Assembly (NCBI GenBank): GCA_963920705.1
Contig: OY987230.1
Span: 13,169,320-13,233,319, forward strand
Direction of reading: 5' to 3'
Source: Odiellus spinosus
Taxonomy: Eukaryota > Arthropoda > Arachnida > Opiliones > Phalangiidae
DNA length: 64,000 bases
Below, one piece after another: positions 36,752 to 47,825 of the stretch; the stretch's first letter is position 1, and the number at the start of each line of letters is the position of its first letter. Both the position numbers and the translations under genes were made by a program. Under the pieces are notes generated by a model. It ran no database searches, was not told the DNA's origin, and saw only the letters and a program-made list of their open reading frames with translations.

Positions 36752-39423
36752 AAGAATAGGCCGGCGTTTGACCACCAATTATGAATTAGTGAATTATAAC
36801 CAATTGCAGCTTGGGCATAATTTGAATAAAAAATAGAAAGAGTCTGACCCCTTTATTACAAAAAAATCAATGGAAACATTGAACTCCTTGCGATGAGTGT
36901 GTTTTATTACTAAGTCTCTTAGATAGCAGAACCAAGATACACAAAAGTAACATTTTCCCCATGGGTTTAAAAAATAGAAAAAAAAAAAAAAGAAAAAAAA
37001 ACCTGCAGAGATAGAAGATACTAAGATGATTCTAAATTTATTGGTAACCCTACACTATAGACGTTTTTTCTATACCCACTACTGGTTGGTTTCCTTTGTC
37101 TTCCTTTTTTATAATGGCTGGAAATTCCAAGGAATACGAAAAATATTCCGGACCAAATTTCTACGACTGGTTAGAGCACCACATATTTTTTTCCCCTACG
37201 CATATACCCCATATGTCTGTCCTTTTTTCCCTTTTAATTTTTTTTTCTTCTTCTTCTTCTTTTTGGTACGCTTCGTACGTGGGATATGTCGGGGGTTAGA
37301 TTTTCCGTGAGATTGTAGCGAAGTAAACGAAGTGATGAGATAGGATATAAGCTGTAAGGTACTAAGGTAATAGCGAGAGAGAAAGGGGAAGGTGCGGGCC
37401 TGAATAAGAATTGTTATAAGGGTGAGTGAGCAAGTTGCATATGTATATACACACACACAGTTTCAACTTGATTTTGCGTAGTACGAGCAAAGATAGATAC
37501 TCTCTTTATACATTGGTTAAAAAAACATATAGAGATAACAGGTACGTTAGGTTCATACACGCTGCCAAATTGAGGTGAAGAAAGACAGCTGGGAGGTTAT
37601 ACAGAGAAGCGTTTCCGCGCATTTTAATGATTTCTAGAATAAATATTTGTTATAAGAGAAACGAAGCTAGCAGGTTGAGCTATAGGTGCGGCTGGCTTGG
37701 CTTCAGAAGTCTCGGGACCTGACTTAACATTCTCAACGTGGGTTTTTGGCGAATAAGTTTTATAAAACAAGTCGTTGCCTTAAAAACGGTGATAAATATA
37801 GTAAATATTGGTTATCATATATATTGTGTTGAATAAAAAAACAGGTTTTAATACAAATTCAACATAAAGGTAATAGAAATTAAACGACAACCTCTTGAAT
37901 AAAGTCGTGTTGATATATATTTTTGAAGTTAATTGCAAGCTTAATATGAATTTATTATATATAACGGTATCAAAATGGTTTCAAAAATAAAATTGGGTTA
38001 AACTGTCTCTACATTGTATGAAATTAAATGGGCATATTAAGAATTAATTGTAATTTTTGGTTAAACAAAAAAAGGAAGCTATATTATGAAGTTGGTTAAA
38101 TAATTGATTTTTAATTAGTCCATCGTATAAAAATAGATGATTTGCTCTCTACAAACTTTTGTTCTATTTTAGTTAATTAAATTAGCTTCAGAAATTAAAA
38201 TAAATTGAATTGATTAATGTAAATGGAGTATAAAATTTGGAGTATCGCGTTGGGGAGATCAAATTGGGAGCGTTATACGATGAACTAATTAAATATTCAA
38301 TTATGCATTAAATTATGCTAGGGGACCATCATAATAGAACGTGCACACCTGAATTTAAATCATTATCGGTACGGACGTTTTTTGGTAACCCTTTTTAGAA
38401 GAGGAAAAGGCGTTGCTTCCGTAAGAAAGCCACGATTAAAAGTTGCCTTGTCTTAGATAACGCTAAATTACCAAATAAGAATTTCTACGCTATTAAAGCC
38501 AACAAGATCTCTATACATAAAATTTGCTAAAAAAGGCAATTTGTATGACCATACCATAATTTCCTTAAATAATCATAATTTTAACTATCAGACAGACTAT
38601 TACGAAGTAAATCGTAAGTCATCCATAAAAAAACAGCTCATGAATGCGCAATATTCAAGGCATAAAAAAAGAAGCGAACAGAAATTGGTGGAGAAGGCTT
38701 GGCTTTACCATTCTTATCCGGAAAAAGGTTTTTAGGCGACTGGGCGGTCCTAAAAATCTACACGAACTTGGCATAGCTGTAGCAACCAGTAAAGCACGTT
38801 CCTGGTCCTTCAACATACCCTTCTACTACCTTAGTGTAACTATACGGTACATTTTTCCTTCATACCCCGTTCGTTCTCTGTTTCGCTTTACTCGCGGGTC
38901 TAAAGGAATTTTTTTATTCTTTGTTTATTTTATTTTTTTTTCTATTTCCCATAAGGGAATCCTTTAGAAAAAGAGGTATACTGTAGGAATACATCATCAT
39001 TTCTACCATGTAGGGCGGAGAAAACACGCGGCCAACGTCGGCCAACAATGTAACTGGTTTTTGCACTATTTTCTATTTCTTTTTTTGGAAAAGTATTATC
39101 CTTAAACCACCCCTTTCTTCTTCCTCTCTCTCAAACCCCTTAAGTTTTTCTAAAAGCTTCATGGATTCGGTTTCTACACAGCTAACCACGTTCAATGTCA
39201 ATTATTTACAAGATTAAAGAGAGTTCCTTCCTCTTTAACCCTCATTCTTTTATTTTTTAAAGGGGAAGTCTATAGTTAAACAAATTGGCTTATTTGTTTC
39301 GAAGCTTTTGAGAAAAAAAGATAGGTTCGAAGGAGTATAACCACTTCCGTATATAATTTTAGCATCGATTACGCGATTGCGTTACTGATTACAGCCTTTA
39401 GAAATGCTAAAAACGTACTCGGC
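36752..39423. other. Non-coding stretch
   Basis: No gene was recognised. It contains A-rich tracts near 36980, (TTC)n at about 37245-37262 and a family L repeat at 37465-37600. Open frames near 37030-37310 and 38541-38967 have no recognisable content. Confidence 0.35.
37465..37600 (+). repeat. Family L dispersed repeat, copy 1
   Basis: GATTTTGCGTAGTACGAGCA then AAGATAGATACTC, and about 75 bases on TACACGCTGCCAAATTGAGG, align in the same order with 49965-50085 and more weakly with 43245-43345. Confidence 0.4.
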
Positions 39424-39476
39424 TACGCAATTACTTTAGTACAGTCAAAGCTACAGGCTTGTATCACGATTACGTT
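39424..39476. repeat. Family H hairpin, copy 2
   Basis: TTTAGTACAGTCAAAGCTAC, AGGCTTGTATCACGATTACG is the inverted counterpart of 7570-7628. CGATTACG and GATTACAG motifs recur just upstream (39365-39395). Confidence 0.45.
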
Positions 39477-41174
39477 ACTACGCTGGTCATTCCTAAAATA
39501 TAATTAAAAATCTATAGCCTATTCCACGAAAGAAACAAAAGGCCATGAAATAGCTAAAAATTCAAACACCACGTCACAAAATCCAGCGGGTGCGAAAGGG
39601 AAAAATAAGCTACCACCCTTGGGAAGTTGGGATTTGGACTCGTCCTCGAGATTTTGAGTTAAGTATGTATAAACTGAATATTGTATTCCATTCCTATACC
39701 CCGCTTACACTTTCAGATAGAAACTATAGGTTTCCTTCTTCAGCTTTAACCATGAATTGTGAAAGAGCCTTAAATCACTTTTTGTTGAATATGTTTGGAA
39801 CTTTTGATTCAAGTGATATATACTTGGGAATCAATTAGAAAGAGTTGTAAATTTTTACATATTTATCAAAATTAAAACTCAAAGATATATTTTTTTCTCT
39901 TTAAGAAATGTTTAGAAAATGAAAGAGAGAAAATGATGCGTGTAAAAATTTAGGATGTTGTTAGTTAATCTTGATGTTGAAAGTAACAATAGAGTTGTCT
40001 CTCCAAATAAAATTTCTAAGCAATTCACTATTATTTTCTTATATATACAAGAATATTGTCGTGGTCGGAAAAGAATATTTTAAATATATTAACAATTCGT
40101 TCTTTACTAGCCAAAAACATCTTTCTTATTTAGTGGTCAGCCTTGGCACAATTTATGCCTTTGCATATCTCGAATATTAATTTTAATATAATTACTAAAA
40201 AACTATTCGTAAGACTTGACCTTTGAAGTTCCACATATCTATATAAGCTGTAGTTCGCCTATGGTTTCGGGCCCTATTCTAAATGCTTTTTTTTTACATA
40301 ATAAAAGAATGAAACATTTTCCTCGAGTCATTTCTTCTTCTTCTTCTCTTCTATTTGGTAGACCGAATTCATTCTACTTTTTTAGAAGTTTAATAAAAAC
40401 GAAACAAATGTAATAAACTTGTTTTTATGCAAGCCATTCTAAAGGGGAGTCGGTGTAATGGTAAAAAAAAAAGCAGACGTTTGAGTATAAAGATAGCAAT
40501 TGTTTTGAAAAATTGTGATTTCAAAACTTGAAAGAGATACTTGTAATGGAAAGGAATGAGATTTTTAAACTGTTTAACAATAGAGATTTAAAATTTTTTA
40601 TATCGTTAATTATAAAGCAATTCAAGGCAAATTTAAAAGGAAAAGCGTATCCATTAAATAATAATTGTATAAATTAAGAAATGACTAAAATATTTTAAGG
40701 AAAAATTAAAAGTCTTAATATCTTGTTGTTAAATTAATACAGTAATAAAATGGTCCCTTCCTCCGGCCGAGCAGCCGATGTTATTTTGACTACACGGAAT
40801 CTCCTCTATCTCCGTGACTTATCTTACAGATCTCAAACTTATTCTGAATATACATAGAAAAGTAACCTTGTGGTTACTATGGCTACTCGTCGTTAGCTAA
40901 TCCTCGAGAGAACAATTCCAATCACTATGCCTGCATGACAAAAGGTCAAACGGTCACTACCCAGAGAAGAAGAATATTCATCGCAACGATATTGTACGCT
41001 ACTTAACACCTTAACACCTACACCTAAGCGTCAAAACAGCTAGTAATAAACATTTGATTTAAATATTAAAAGAGGCTTATTTTATTCAAGGATATACGAG
41101 ATCATCCTTCAGGGAGTGCTAGGTTTTCGCGGTAATAATGGTTGAACATAGTCTGTACGTCACCGCAACGGTGG

Positions 41175-41240
41175 CGTGGCTATTAATTGAGCTTACAATT
41201 GATTCTCGCGCAGTCTTTTCCGTGAAAGTACTTAACATTT
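41175..41240 (+). repeat. Family I dispersed repeat, copy 3
   Basis: GGCTATTAATTGAGCTTACA, ATTGATTCTCGCGCAGTCTT and CCGTGAAAGTACTTAA align with 11935-12020. Confidence 0.35.
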
Positions 41241-42116
41241 CATATGAAAATTATAGTTAATTTCCTTCCAAAACAAAACTTTGTCATACATCGGAAAAAC
41301 ATAAATCTACATATTTTTGAATTGTTAATTTTGAAATTTCTTAAATACGCGTCAACTTTGAATATACCTCTTTAATAGTACGAAAAAACTAAGGTGCCTC
41401 GCATTAAATAAGAGGAAATTCCAACTAAATGTTAATAAAGATTCTCCTACAGGCTTTCAGATATATAAATTTGTGGAAAATGCAAAATTTTAAAAATATT
41501 CTTGAAGAATATATAAAATTAATAAATTATTGTATATATTAAGTGAAGTGAAATTTCAGAACAATTCCCAGGAGTAAATGCGTATTACAGTTCAGACCTT
41601 ATAAATTAGCCGCATAATTCGATTGTCCCAGTGAAATACATAAAAGGATTTTATACGGTAAATTTATCATATCGTCTAATTTTAATTCCTATTTTAGACT
41701 AAAGCTAATTATAAATTTAAATTGGTTTGGCAATTTAGAAAACCTTATTCGAGACGAGACAGGGATAGATATCGAAAGTGTTATAGCTATAAACTTAATT
41801 GTTAGGAGTTAAGCGTTTACCAATGGCGCTAAGAGAATTAAGAGAAGCTAGGCCAAGAGATGGTCTAGAGAACAAAAGGAGAAAAGCGTAAGGGAGAGAT
41901 GCGTCAGAAATGCTTCTATTGTTCAAAGAGGGATTTTACGACTTATTACCTCCACGAAAATTGCGGCTTTGAAAATGAAGTTCAAACAGAGCGGAGCAAA
42001 GCGTCTTTCTGTCGATAAAATCGTATAAAACCGTTTTCCCCGAAGCCAACTCGAATCTCGAGAGTCTCGACTATTTTAACCCGTAACAATAGCCGATATA
42101 AACCGGGTTGAGAGGA

Positions 42117-42119
<3 letters not shown>

Positions 42120-42151
<32 letters not shown>
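42120..42151. repeat. (TA)16 microsatellite
   Basis: 32 bases of alternating TA in otherwise purine-rich sequence. Confidence 0.95.
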
Positions 42152-42154
<3 letters not shown>

Positions 42155-42790
42155 AGGAGACGAAATTCACTACATTAATACGAATATAATCTCTTCCCCG
42201 AAGCAATTCTCGCTATTTTTCTTTATATCACCCTCAAGATACAATATTTATACAGGATCAAATGCAGTTATATATCGGAAAATTTCTTATCTAGTTTATT
42301 TTTGGTCTCAAACAAGATTTTTTTTTTTTTTTTTAGAAAGTCAGATCCAAAGTATATACGCGTAGATAAGAAATAAAACACAACTTTAGGGTATTTGAAG
42401 TTAGATCTACTTAATTTGGAAAAGTAGGATTAAAATTTTTATATATATTTCTTTGGGAAAACATTAAAAGTATTAGTTGAGTCAGGAATTCATAAATAAT
42501 TAAAAAAAGATGGTGTATTTGTCTGGCTTTAATAAATCTGAAGACTCACGGTCTAGGCAGAGGGATGCAAACACAAAAAAAAAAAAAAATAGGTGAATAG
42601 GCAAGGATGATGGAAGAAATTTTGCGACACGGTTTTTACCATAGACTAAGAAAGGGTTTCACAATGGACACGCGACGTGCAGCTATCTCTGCCTTCCACT
42701 GTAGTTTTGCCAGATTTTTTAAATAACTTATGGATCTTGGTGGGGCAGTTCGCTGGCGCCTCTAGCGATCATCAAGCTAATTATCGTAGC

Positions 42791-42802
42791 TGCGCATGCG
42801 CG
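42791..42802. promoter_or_regulatory. NRF1-type palindromic site
   Basis: TGCGCATGCGCG fits the NRF1 recognition consensus (YGCGCAYGCGCR), a promoter element of metazoan housekeeping genes. It sits in a small CpG-rich patch (about 42745-42870) of a CpG-poor A+T-rich region. An ATG lies 13 bases downstream. A related but weaker GGCATGCGCAGCG occurs near 46003. Function is inferred from motif alone. Confidence 0.45.
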
Positions 42803-42814
42803 TTAGCGGTAGAG

Positions 42815-42883
42815 ATGGTGGGAAGGAAGAGCGCACCACCGAAACGCACTAGTACCGCCTCTATCGACAATAACAGTTTCTAA
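42815..42883 (+). CDS. Candidate first coding exon downstream of the NRF1 site
   Basis: ATG at 42815 opens a short frame with a basic start (MVGRKSAPPKRTSTAS) that stops at TAA after 22 residues unless spliced earlier. A weak GT lies a few bases before the stop. The same frame is open upstream to 42677. I recognise no protein. The only reasons to list it are its place just after the NRF1-type site and its low A+T content. Confidence 0.15.
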   Translation: MVGRKSAPPKRTSTASIDNNSF

Positions 42884-43244
42884 TGACGTATAGGGAGCAC
42901 GTCCCTACTAAGAAATCGTTTCTTAGCCTATGGTTTTTACTCCTTACAGAAGCCATTCCTCCTCATGGTCCCGGTCCTAGATTTTTATTTATTTTATTTA
43001 TTTTTGGTTTCAACTTAATATCCAGAGGCTTAAAAATAGGTCAGTTTATATTTTACAGTCGGTAACAACGAGTCTCCAGCACATACATCATCTTTTAGTA
43101 GAGATATCTTTATTTATGATGAAAAGGTAAATTGAATCTGATTACACATTTGTTTAAGAGTAGTTGGGGTAACGGAAAAGGTTGAAGCGGACTGAGACAC
43201 AGTGTTAATAACCAAATAGAAATGAAAGTAGTCTATTTCACCTT

Positions 43245-43345
43245 GACCCGTTTCGTCAGCAGTTAAGCAAAGCTAGACTCCTTTTAATCTAATAATTAAG
43301 AAAAGCCTAGCGGTTCGTATGTACTGACAAATCAAGATTGAATGA
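43245..43345 (+). repeat. Family L dispersed repeat, weak copy
   Basis: AGCAAAGCTAGACTCC and, further on, GTATGTACTGACAAATCAAG correspond to parts of 37465-37600 and 49965-50085. Confidence 0.3.
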
Positions 43346-43440
43346 ACTATATACGTATCTCTCCAATACGAAAGCGTTCCTCGTGAAAGAAGTGTGTGAA
43401 AAGAATTTATCTTCGATCGTATCTTTCCATGGAATATTGT

Positions 43441-43505
43441 TTGTGAGAACTATTTTTTACCCATATGAGATTTAACACTATGTGTCAATCCACCTAGGCT
43501 TTTCG
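43441..43505 (+). repeat. Family K dispersed repeat, copy 3
   Basis: GTGAGAACTATTTTTTACCC, ATGAGATTTAACACTATGTG and TCAATCCACCTAGGCTT align with 26667-26730. Confidence 0.5.
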
Positions 43506-44332
43506 CGTGTTGTAAATAAGGTCTGAAAAAAAAGGGGCAAAGAAAAATACGCTAGAATGAAAAATATGAAATATTCCATACCCGAAAAGAGAAGCGAACC
43601 CCTTTTGGATTTCTACAAAAAGAAAGAAATAGGAAAAACCGCACCAAGTTTCCAAATCCCCTACAGGCCCGCGAAAAAGTTGGTGAAAAACGTGGGCAAG
43701 TGTGAGAAAGCGAAAGAGCTAGGGGTCAAAGATATAAAAATACGAAAAAAGTTGAGTCTTTTTTTAAAAGAAAAAGAAAAGAGAAGAAAGTGCTAAAAAC
43801 TTATTGGAGCGAACTGTATCTCGCTGTATAAGAAACCAAACCCTTCCTTCTTCCCTAAACTGGCCAACCAAAAGTGGGACAAGCCAACGAAACAAGACGG
43901 ATATAAGATTGTTAAAATAAAGCACGCGTCTTTCATACATAATATATGGTTTTGGAAAATATAGATTACCACAATTCTTGAATCCTTAAAGTATATAAAA
44001 TAACCCGTGGGCCTCTATATTGAGTTCTTTAAAAAGCGGGATCAATCGAAACAAAAAAAGATCTCATAAGAGGCTCGGTATTGTGTTGCCACAATTTTTT
44101 TCAGGCTTTTTTCTCTGACCCCCTAATTTTTACTATCCCGACGAAATTAGTTTGTATTCCTTTTTCTCGTAATATTTTACTAATTTGTAAGATAGCATTC
44201 CCTAAAATATTTTCCCTGACCTTAACGGGAAAATTAAGTGATTTTTAAAGTCTTATTCGCGTATTAAAACATTCGGGAAAGGTCTCTAACCTTTATAAAA
44301 ATCGGAAAAGATTTATATTTTAGTTCAATTAA

Positions 44333-44405
44333 AAGGAGAACTTCCGACTAATTAAAAGACTCGATATCTTTGGCTTCATAAAAATATCCGCGACTGACGC
44401 TGTTG
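44333..44405. mobile_element. Family E partial copy
   Basis: After TTAA at 44329-44332, AAGGAGAACTTCCGACTAAT and then TTTGGCTTCATAAAAATATC and CGCGACTGACGCTGTT match the reverse complement of the right half of 12762-12943. The other half is missing; family A copy A9 begins about 15 bases on. Confidence 0.65.
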
Positions 44406-44420
44406 TTACCACGATTTTTT

Positions 44421-44707
44421 TATTTACCTGGAAAATAGGCTTAGCGGAATTTCTTGGCATTGATGGATCAGCAACCAATCCATGAGATTCCAATAGATCT
44501 CCATGAGACTCCAATAACATTCGAATGCGAACCTTCAATGCGAAAAAATTCAGGATCTCAATGAATACAGCTAAGCCTATTTTACGGATACGTTTTAGAT
44601 TTACTTCTACTTTGGTATTTGTTTGTAAAAAAATACTGGTGGATTAGGTCTATTTATATGATTAAGTAATCAATAAAAAAAATCAGTTGTTAGGTTGCAT
44701 TCTCCCT
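44421..44707. mobile_element. Family A palindromic MITE A9, left arm truncated
   Basis: It begins at TTACCTGGAAAATAGGCTTA, keeps the core and the whole right arm to GGTTGCATTCTCCCT, and is followed by TTAA at 44708-44711. The outer left arm is missing, next to a family E fragment. Confidence 0.83.
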
Positions 44708-44711
44708 TTAA

Positions 44712-46866
44712 TACTATCTATCATGGTTTTCCCTCAACTGTGTGATATTTTTCCTTGACCTGTTAGGCCTCGAAGATCTTCCTAAATATATACCACCTTG
44801 ACATTTTCTTAACCCACTGCGTGCATATTTCGTTTCTTTACAAACTTCTTCGTGGTTAATTATCGCGTCACTACACCGATGATATTTGCTTTCAATAAAA
44901 TAGTAGCCTTCCGACAAAACTGTATAAGCATGATAAATCTCTGGATATATAAAAAGAAAACTTCTAAAGGAAAAGGGTGAAACGGGATGATGCCTAGATC
45001 TTCTCCCACCGTCCCGGGTAGCGTCCCTATATAAGACAGTAGTTGGGATAGGAGAAAGTGAAAGAGGCTGTAAAAAGCTATATAGCTAGTGCTGGCTGGC
45101 TGGCGGTAAGGTTTTTTGGCCCGTGAAAAGAGAGGGTCTGACCCTTTTCCGCTCCGACGAGCTTCTGATGTAAGTTTTATTGGTAACGGCAGAGACTTCT
45201 TAAACGCGAGCGCAAAAACTTTGCTTTTAGCGTTGCGGCTCTAGACAGCTATCTAGTTCTCCTTACCATTCGCTTCCTACGCAGTCTTAAAAATATCCTA
45301 CATTTTTTTTTTTGGCTTTTCTTAAGAAAAGATATTTCCGTTTTTTATATATCTAGGCTTATGAGAGGCAAAATAAAAAAATTCTTCCCTTCAGGCTGAC
45401 TATATCCGAAAAACGTAAAACTGCGTGGATAAAAACAACCATCTTCTTCCGAATCTATACTATCTTTCTCTCGGTGGGTCTTTAAGATAGGATCGCGTAT
45501 GAGAATCTCTCTTTTTTTTTTTAGGATCACTGCCTCAAAAAAACTGAGTGTAGGAGGTAGAGGGGCGTTAAAAGCTATTTTCTATGCTTTTGATTTCAAA
45601 AGGGAAAGTGAAATAGAACTGGAAAGACATTTTTTCAATATGCGTTTAAACAAGGATCCTGTGTATAAGAAGGGACAGAAGCGTGATTGGAAAAGAACCA
45701 GCCGGCTTAAGAAGATAAAATTAATTGTTAAAACTTTTTTTTAAGAAATAACTTATTAAATCAAAATTTACTTCAAATATCTGTTAATTTTCACTAACTA
45801 TGCTCAATTATGTTAATTGTTAACATTGGAAAAATAACTTTTGAACCGTTATTTGTTTAATAAATTTTTCACTGTTGGTTTAAAATGTTTTAACCGCTGC
45901 CTGTTGTTCAAACCAACTGGCTTTTTTAATTTAAGAAAAAAGGCAGATTTTTGGCAGCCCTAATGAGAAGCCAGAGAGAAAGGGGGCGTCATTTCCCTTG
46001 GGGCATGCGCAGCGTACGCTTTACGCTTCCAATCTATTAAAAATAGCTTCATTACCCATTTAATGGAACAATTTTCCATTTTTCAATTTCTTTTAAAAAT
46101 TTTAACTTACTCCGAATATTAAATCTTATTATTTCCTATATGTTTCAAAATTGAATTCTAAATAACATACTGTATGGTTTATGTAACTTTTAATTGGCGA
46201 CTATATAACGCTCCGCTGCTAATTGGTAATAAATACAGGTCCCTCGTAAATCTGGGCCTACTTAGTTTATGGCCTTGAGTGGCCCCAAGGCTTTAGATTA
46301 GTGGACAGGGAAATATAATCGTACCATAAAGTATCTTTTAGGTAATTATGTCGCTCATTAAACCTAAGAGGCTGAAAAATACCTTGGTTCATCTTGAATT
46401 TCAACCCCAATTAGGTTCATGAAGAAATTTTAGTCATGATAGGATTACAAAGAGTTACTAAATAAGTTTACAAGTAAGTCTTAATTAGTTCAAATAAGTT
46501 AAAGTTAATTCTAAAAAATTAAACAAAATTTAAAATTGATTTATATGGAACCAAAGCAATAAAATAAGTTGGTTTTTAAATTTGGGGAAAAATGGAGAGA
46601 AATGTTATGGGAAATGGGTAGATTTAACTGAATAGAAAAATTACTCATTTTTCAACAATATATTCCAAGGTTATTTGTAATGGTATTTTAAATTGAATTT
46701 CAAGTAAATTAATACTCAAAGCTCCCAAGAGAGAAGTAGAATGGAATGGAAATTACGATACCAATAGTTAAGAGATCTTAACCCCATTCTTGGCTGTTAA
46801 TCAAAGCCTAGGTTTTAAGTGCCAACTTGAAGACGAAAGAAATTTATTTCAAATCGGGAGATATAT
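44712..46866. other. Non-coding stretch
   Basis: No gene was recognised. CCCTATATAAGAC near 45025-45038 resembles a TATA box but has no attached gene. The first copy of a 24-base direct repeat is at 45562-45585. Confidence 0.35.
45562..45585 (+). repeat. 24-bp direct repeat, left copy
   Basis: GGGGCGTTAAAAGCTATTTT plus CTAT recurs exactly at 47802-47825. Similarity continues loosely for another dozen bases (TTGATTTC versus TTGATTCT). The two copies bracket the solo LTR. Confidence 0.85.
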
Positions 46867-47450
46867 TGAAACGACTACTTTGTAGTTGTAATAGTTTATT
46901 GGTGGAAGCAAGGATTACAGGTCTTTATAATTGATGCGCGTTCGGGGTCGTAGCGAGTACGGTCGTCTGGGTACGGTTGGACGGGGTTCGGCGCTGTCCA
47001 GTTCTGCGGGATCGGTGGTTGTTCGGGAGCCGGGATCGGTGGCTGGTCGGGAGCCGGGATCGGTGGCTGGTCGGGAGCCGGGATCGTTGGCTGGTCGGGA
47101 GCCGGGATCGTTGGCTGGTCGGGAGCCGGGATCGTTGGCTGGTCGGGAGCCGGGATCGTTGGCTGGTCGGGAGCCGGGATCGGCGTCTGGTCTCGAGTCG
47201 GGATCGGCGTCTGGTCTGGAGTCTGGTCGTTGAGTCGTTCTTCGGTCAGAGAGGCAGGAGCGAGTGTCTGTTAGTGAGGCTACAGCCCCTTTTTATAGGG
47301 GCTGCGCGGGCCTCTGATTGGCGCGCGGTTTCGTTGCCAACAGGCGCAACTTGCGGCATGACATTGTGAGAGGACTGTACAGGGGAAGGCTGTACAATGT
47401 CAGAGGACCGTGTAGTAGAAGGCGGGGTACGTGTGGTTGGGGTCGTGACA
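46867..47450 (-). mobile_element. Solo LTR of an LTR retrotransposon
   Basis: Read on the minus strand it begins TGTCACGACCCCAACC and ends GTAGTCGTTTCA, giving the canonical TG...CA ends. ATAT flanks both sides (46863-46866 and 47451-47454). In order it has a CCAATCAG box (47314-47321 on the plus strand), a TATAAAAA box (47290-47297), a G+C-rich transcribed region with tandem repeats, and an AATAAA signal (46895-46900) shortly before the end. That is a complete U3-R-U5 promoter/terminator layout. No internal gag-pol sequence is attached, so it is a solo LTR left by recombination. The TGTCACGAC start and 4-bp duplication suggest Ty3/Gypsy, but a 4-base AT-rich duplication is weak evidence. The open frames of 100 and 130 codons across it run antisense and are by-products of the repeats. 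Confidence 0.8.
47012..47227. repeat. 24-bp minisatellite inside the LTR
   Basis: About nine units of 24 bases based on GGGAGCCGGGATCGTTGGCT, with small ordered differences: units 2-3, 4-7 and 8-9 form three sub-types. It lies downstream of the TATA box, in the transcribed part of the LTR. Confidence 0.92.
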
Positions 47451-47801
47451 ATATGCTATACAGCCTTAGGTCCTGAAATTCGAGTGTATCTTGGGTAAAA
47501 TATACTGCCCACCCTGTTTACCTCTCCAGAATTACAAGCAATCTCTTTTACAAGGTCCAAGAAACACCAAAACAATTTAGTTAAAATTAAACCTTTTCTT
47601 ACAGAGAAAACAACAAGGTATTGAAGAAAAAAAACTTTACAATTTATTTAAGACACATTGTCAAAGTTAAAGGTAATTTTAATAAAACTACGAAATATGA
47701 AAAATAGCCCAGGGATCGTAGAATTTTGAAAAGTTCGCCCTCCCTTTAACTAAGTTCGTAAAAAGCGAAGGGTATACTAGGCTATAGGATTTGGATGCCG
47801 T

Positions 47802-47825
47802 GGGGCGTTAAAAGCTATTTTCTAT
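47802..47825 (+). repeat. 24-bp direct repeat, right copy
   Basis: Exact copy of 45562-45585, 2,240 bases downstream in the same orientation. Confidence 0.85.

Larger units (their letters stand above)
39477..42676. other. Non-coding A+T-rich stretch
   Basis: No gene was recognised. The contents noted are (TTC)n near 40331-40348, the family I copy at 41175-41240, the (TA)16 tract at 42120-42151 and a poly-T run at 42318-42334. Confidence 0.35.
43066..44326. other. Non-coding stretch
   Basis: Purine-rich sequence at 43557-43796 gives a lysine-rich open frame of 79 codons with no recognisable features. Repeats of families L and K lie here. Confidence 0.35.

Noticed and set aside
45025..45038. 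TATATAAG as a core promoter
   Set aside because: Such strings are expected by chance in A+T-rich DNA and no gene follows.
46931..47369. Two repeat-rich open frames of 100 and 130 codons
   Set aside because: They lie antisense to the LTR, start at a non-ATG codon in one case, and exist because a 24-base repeat keeps any frame open.
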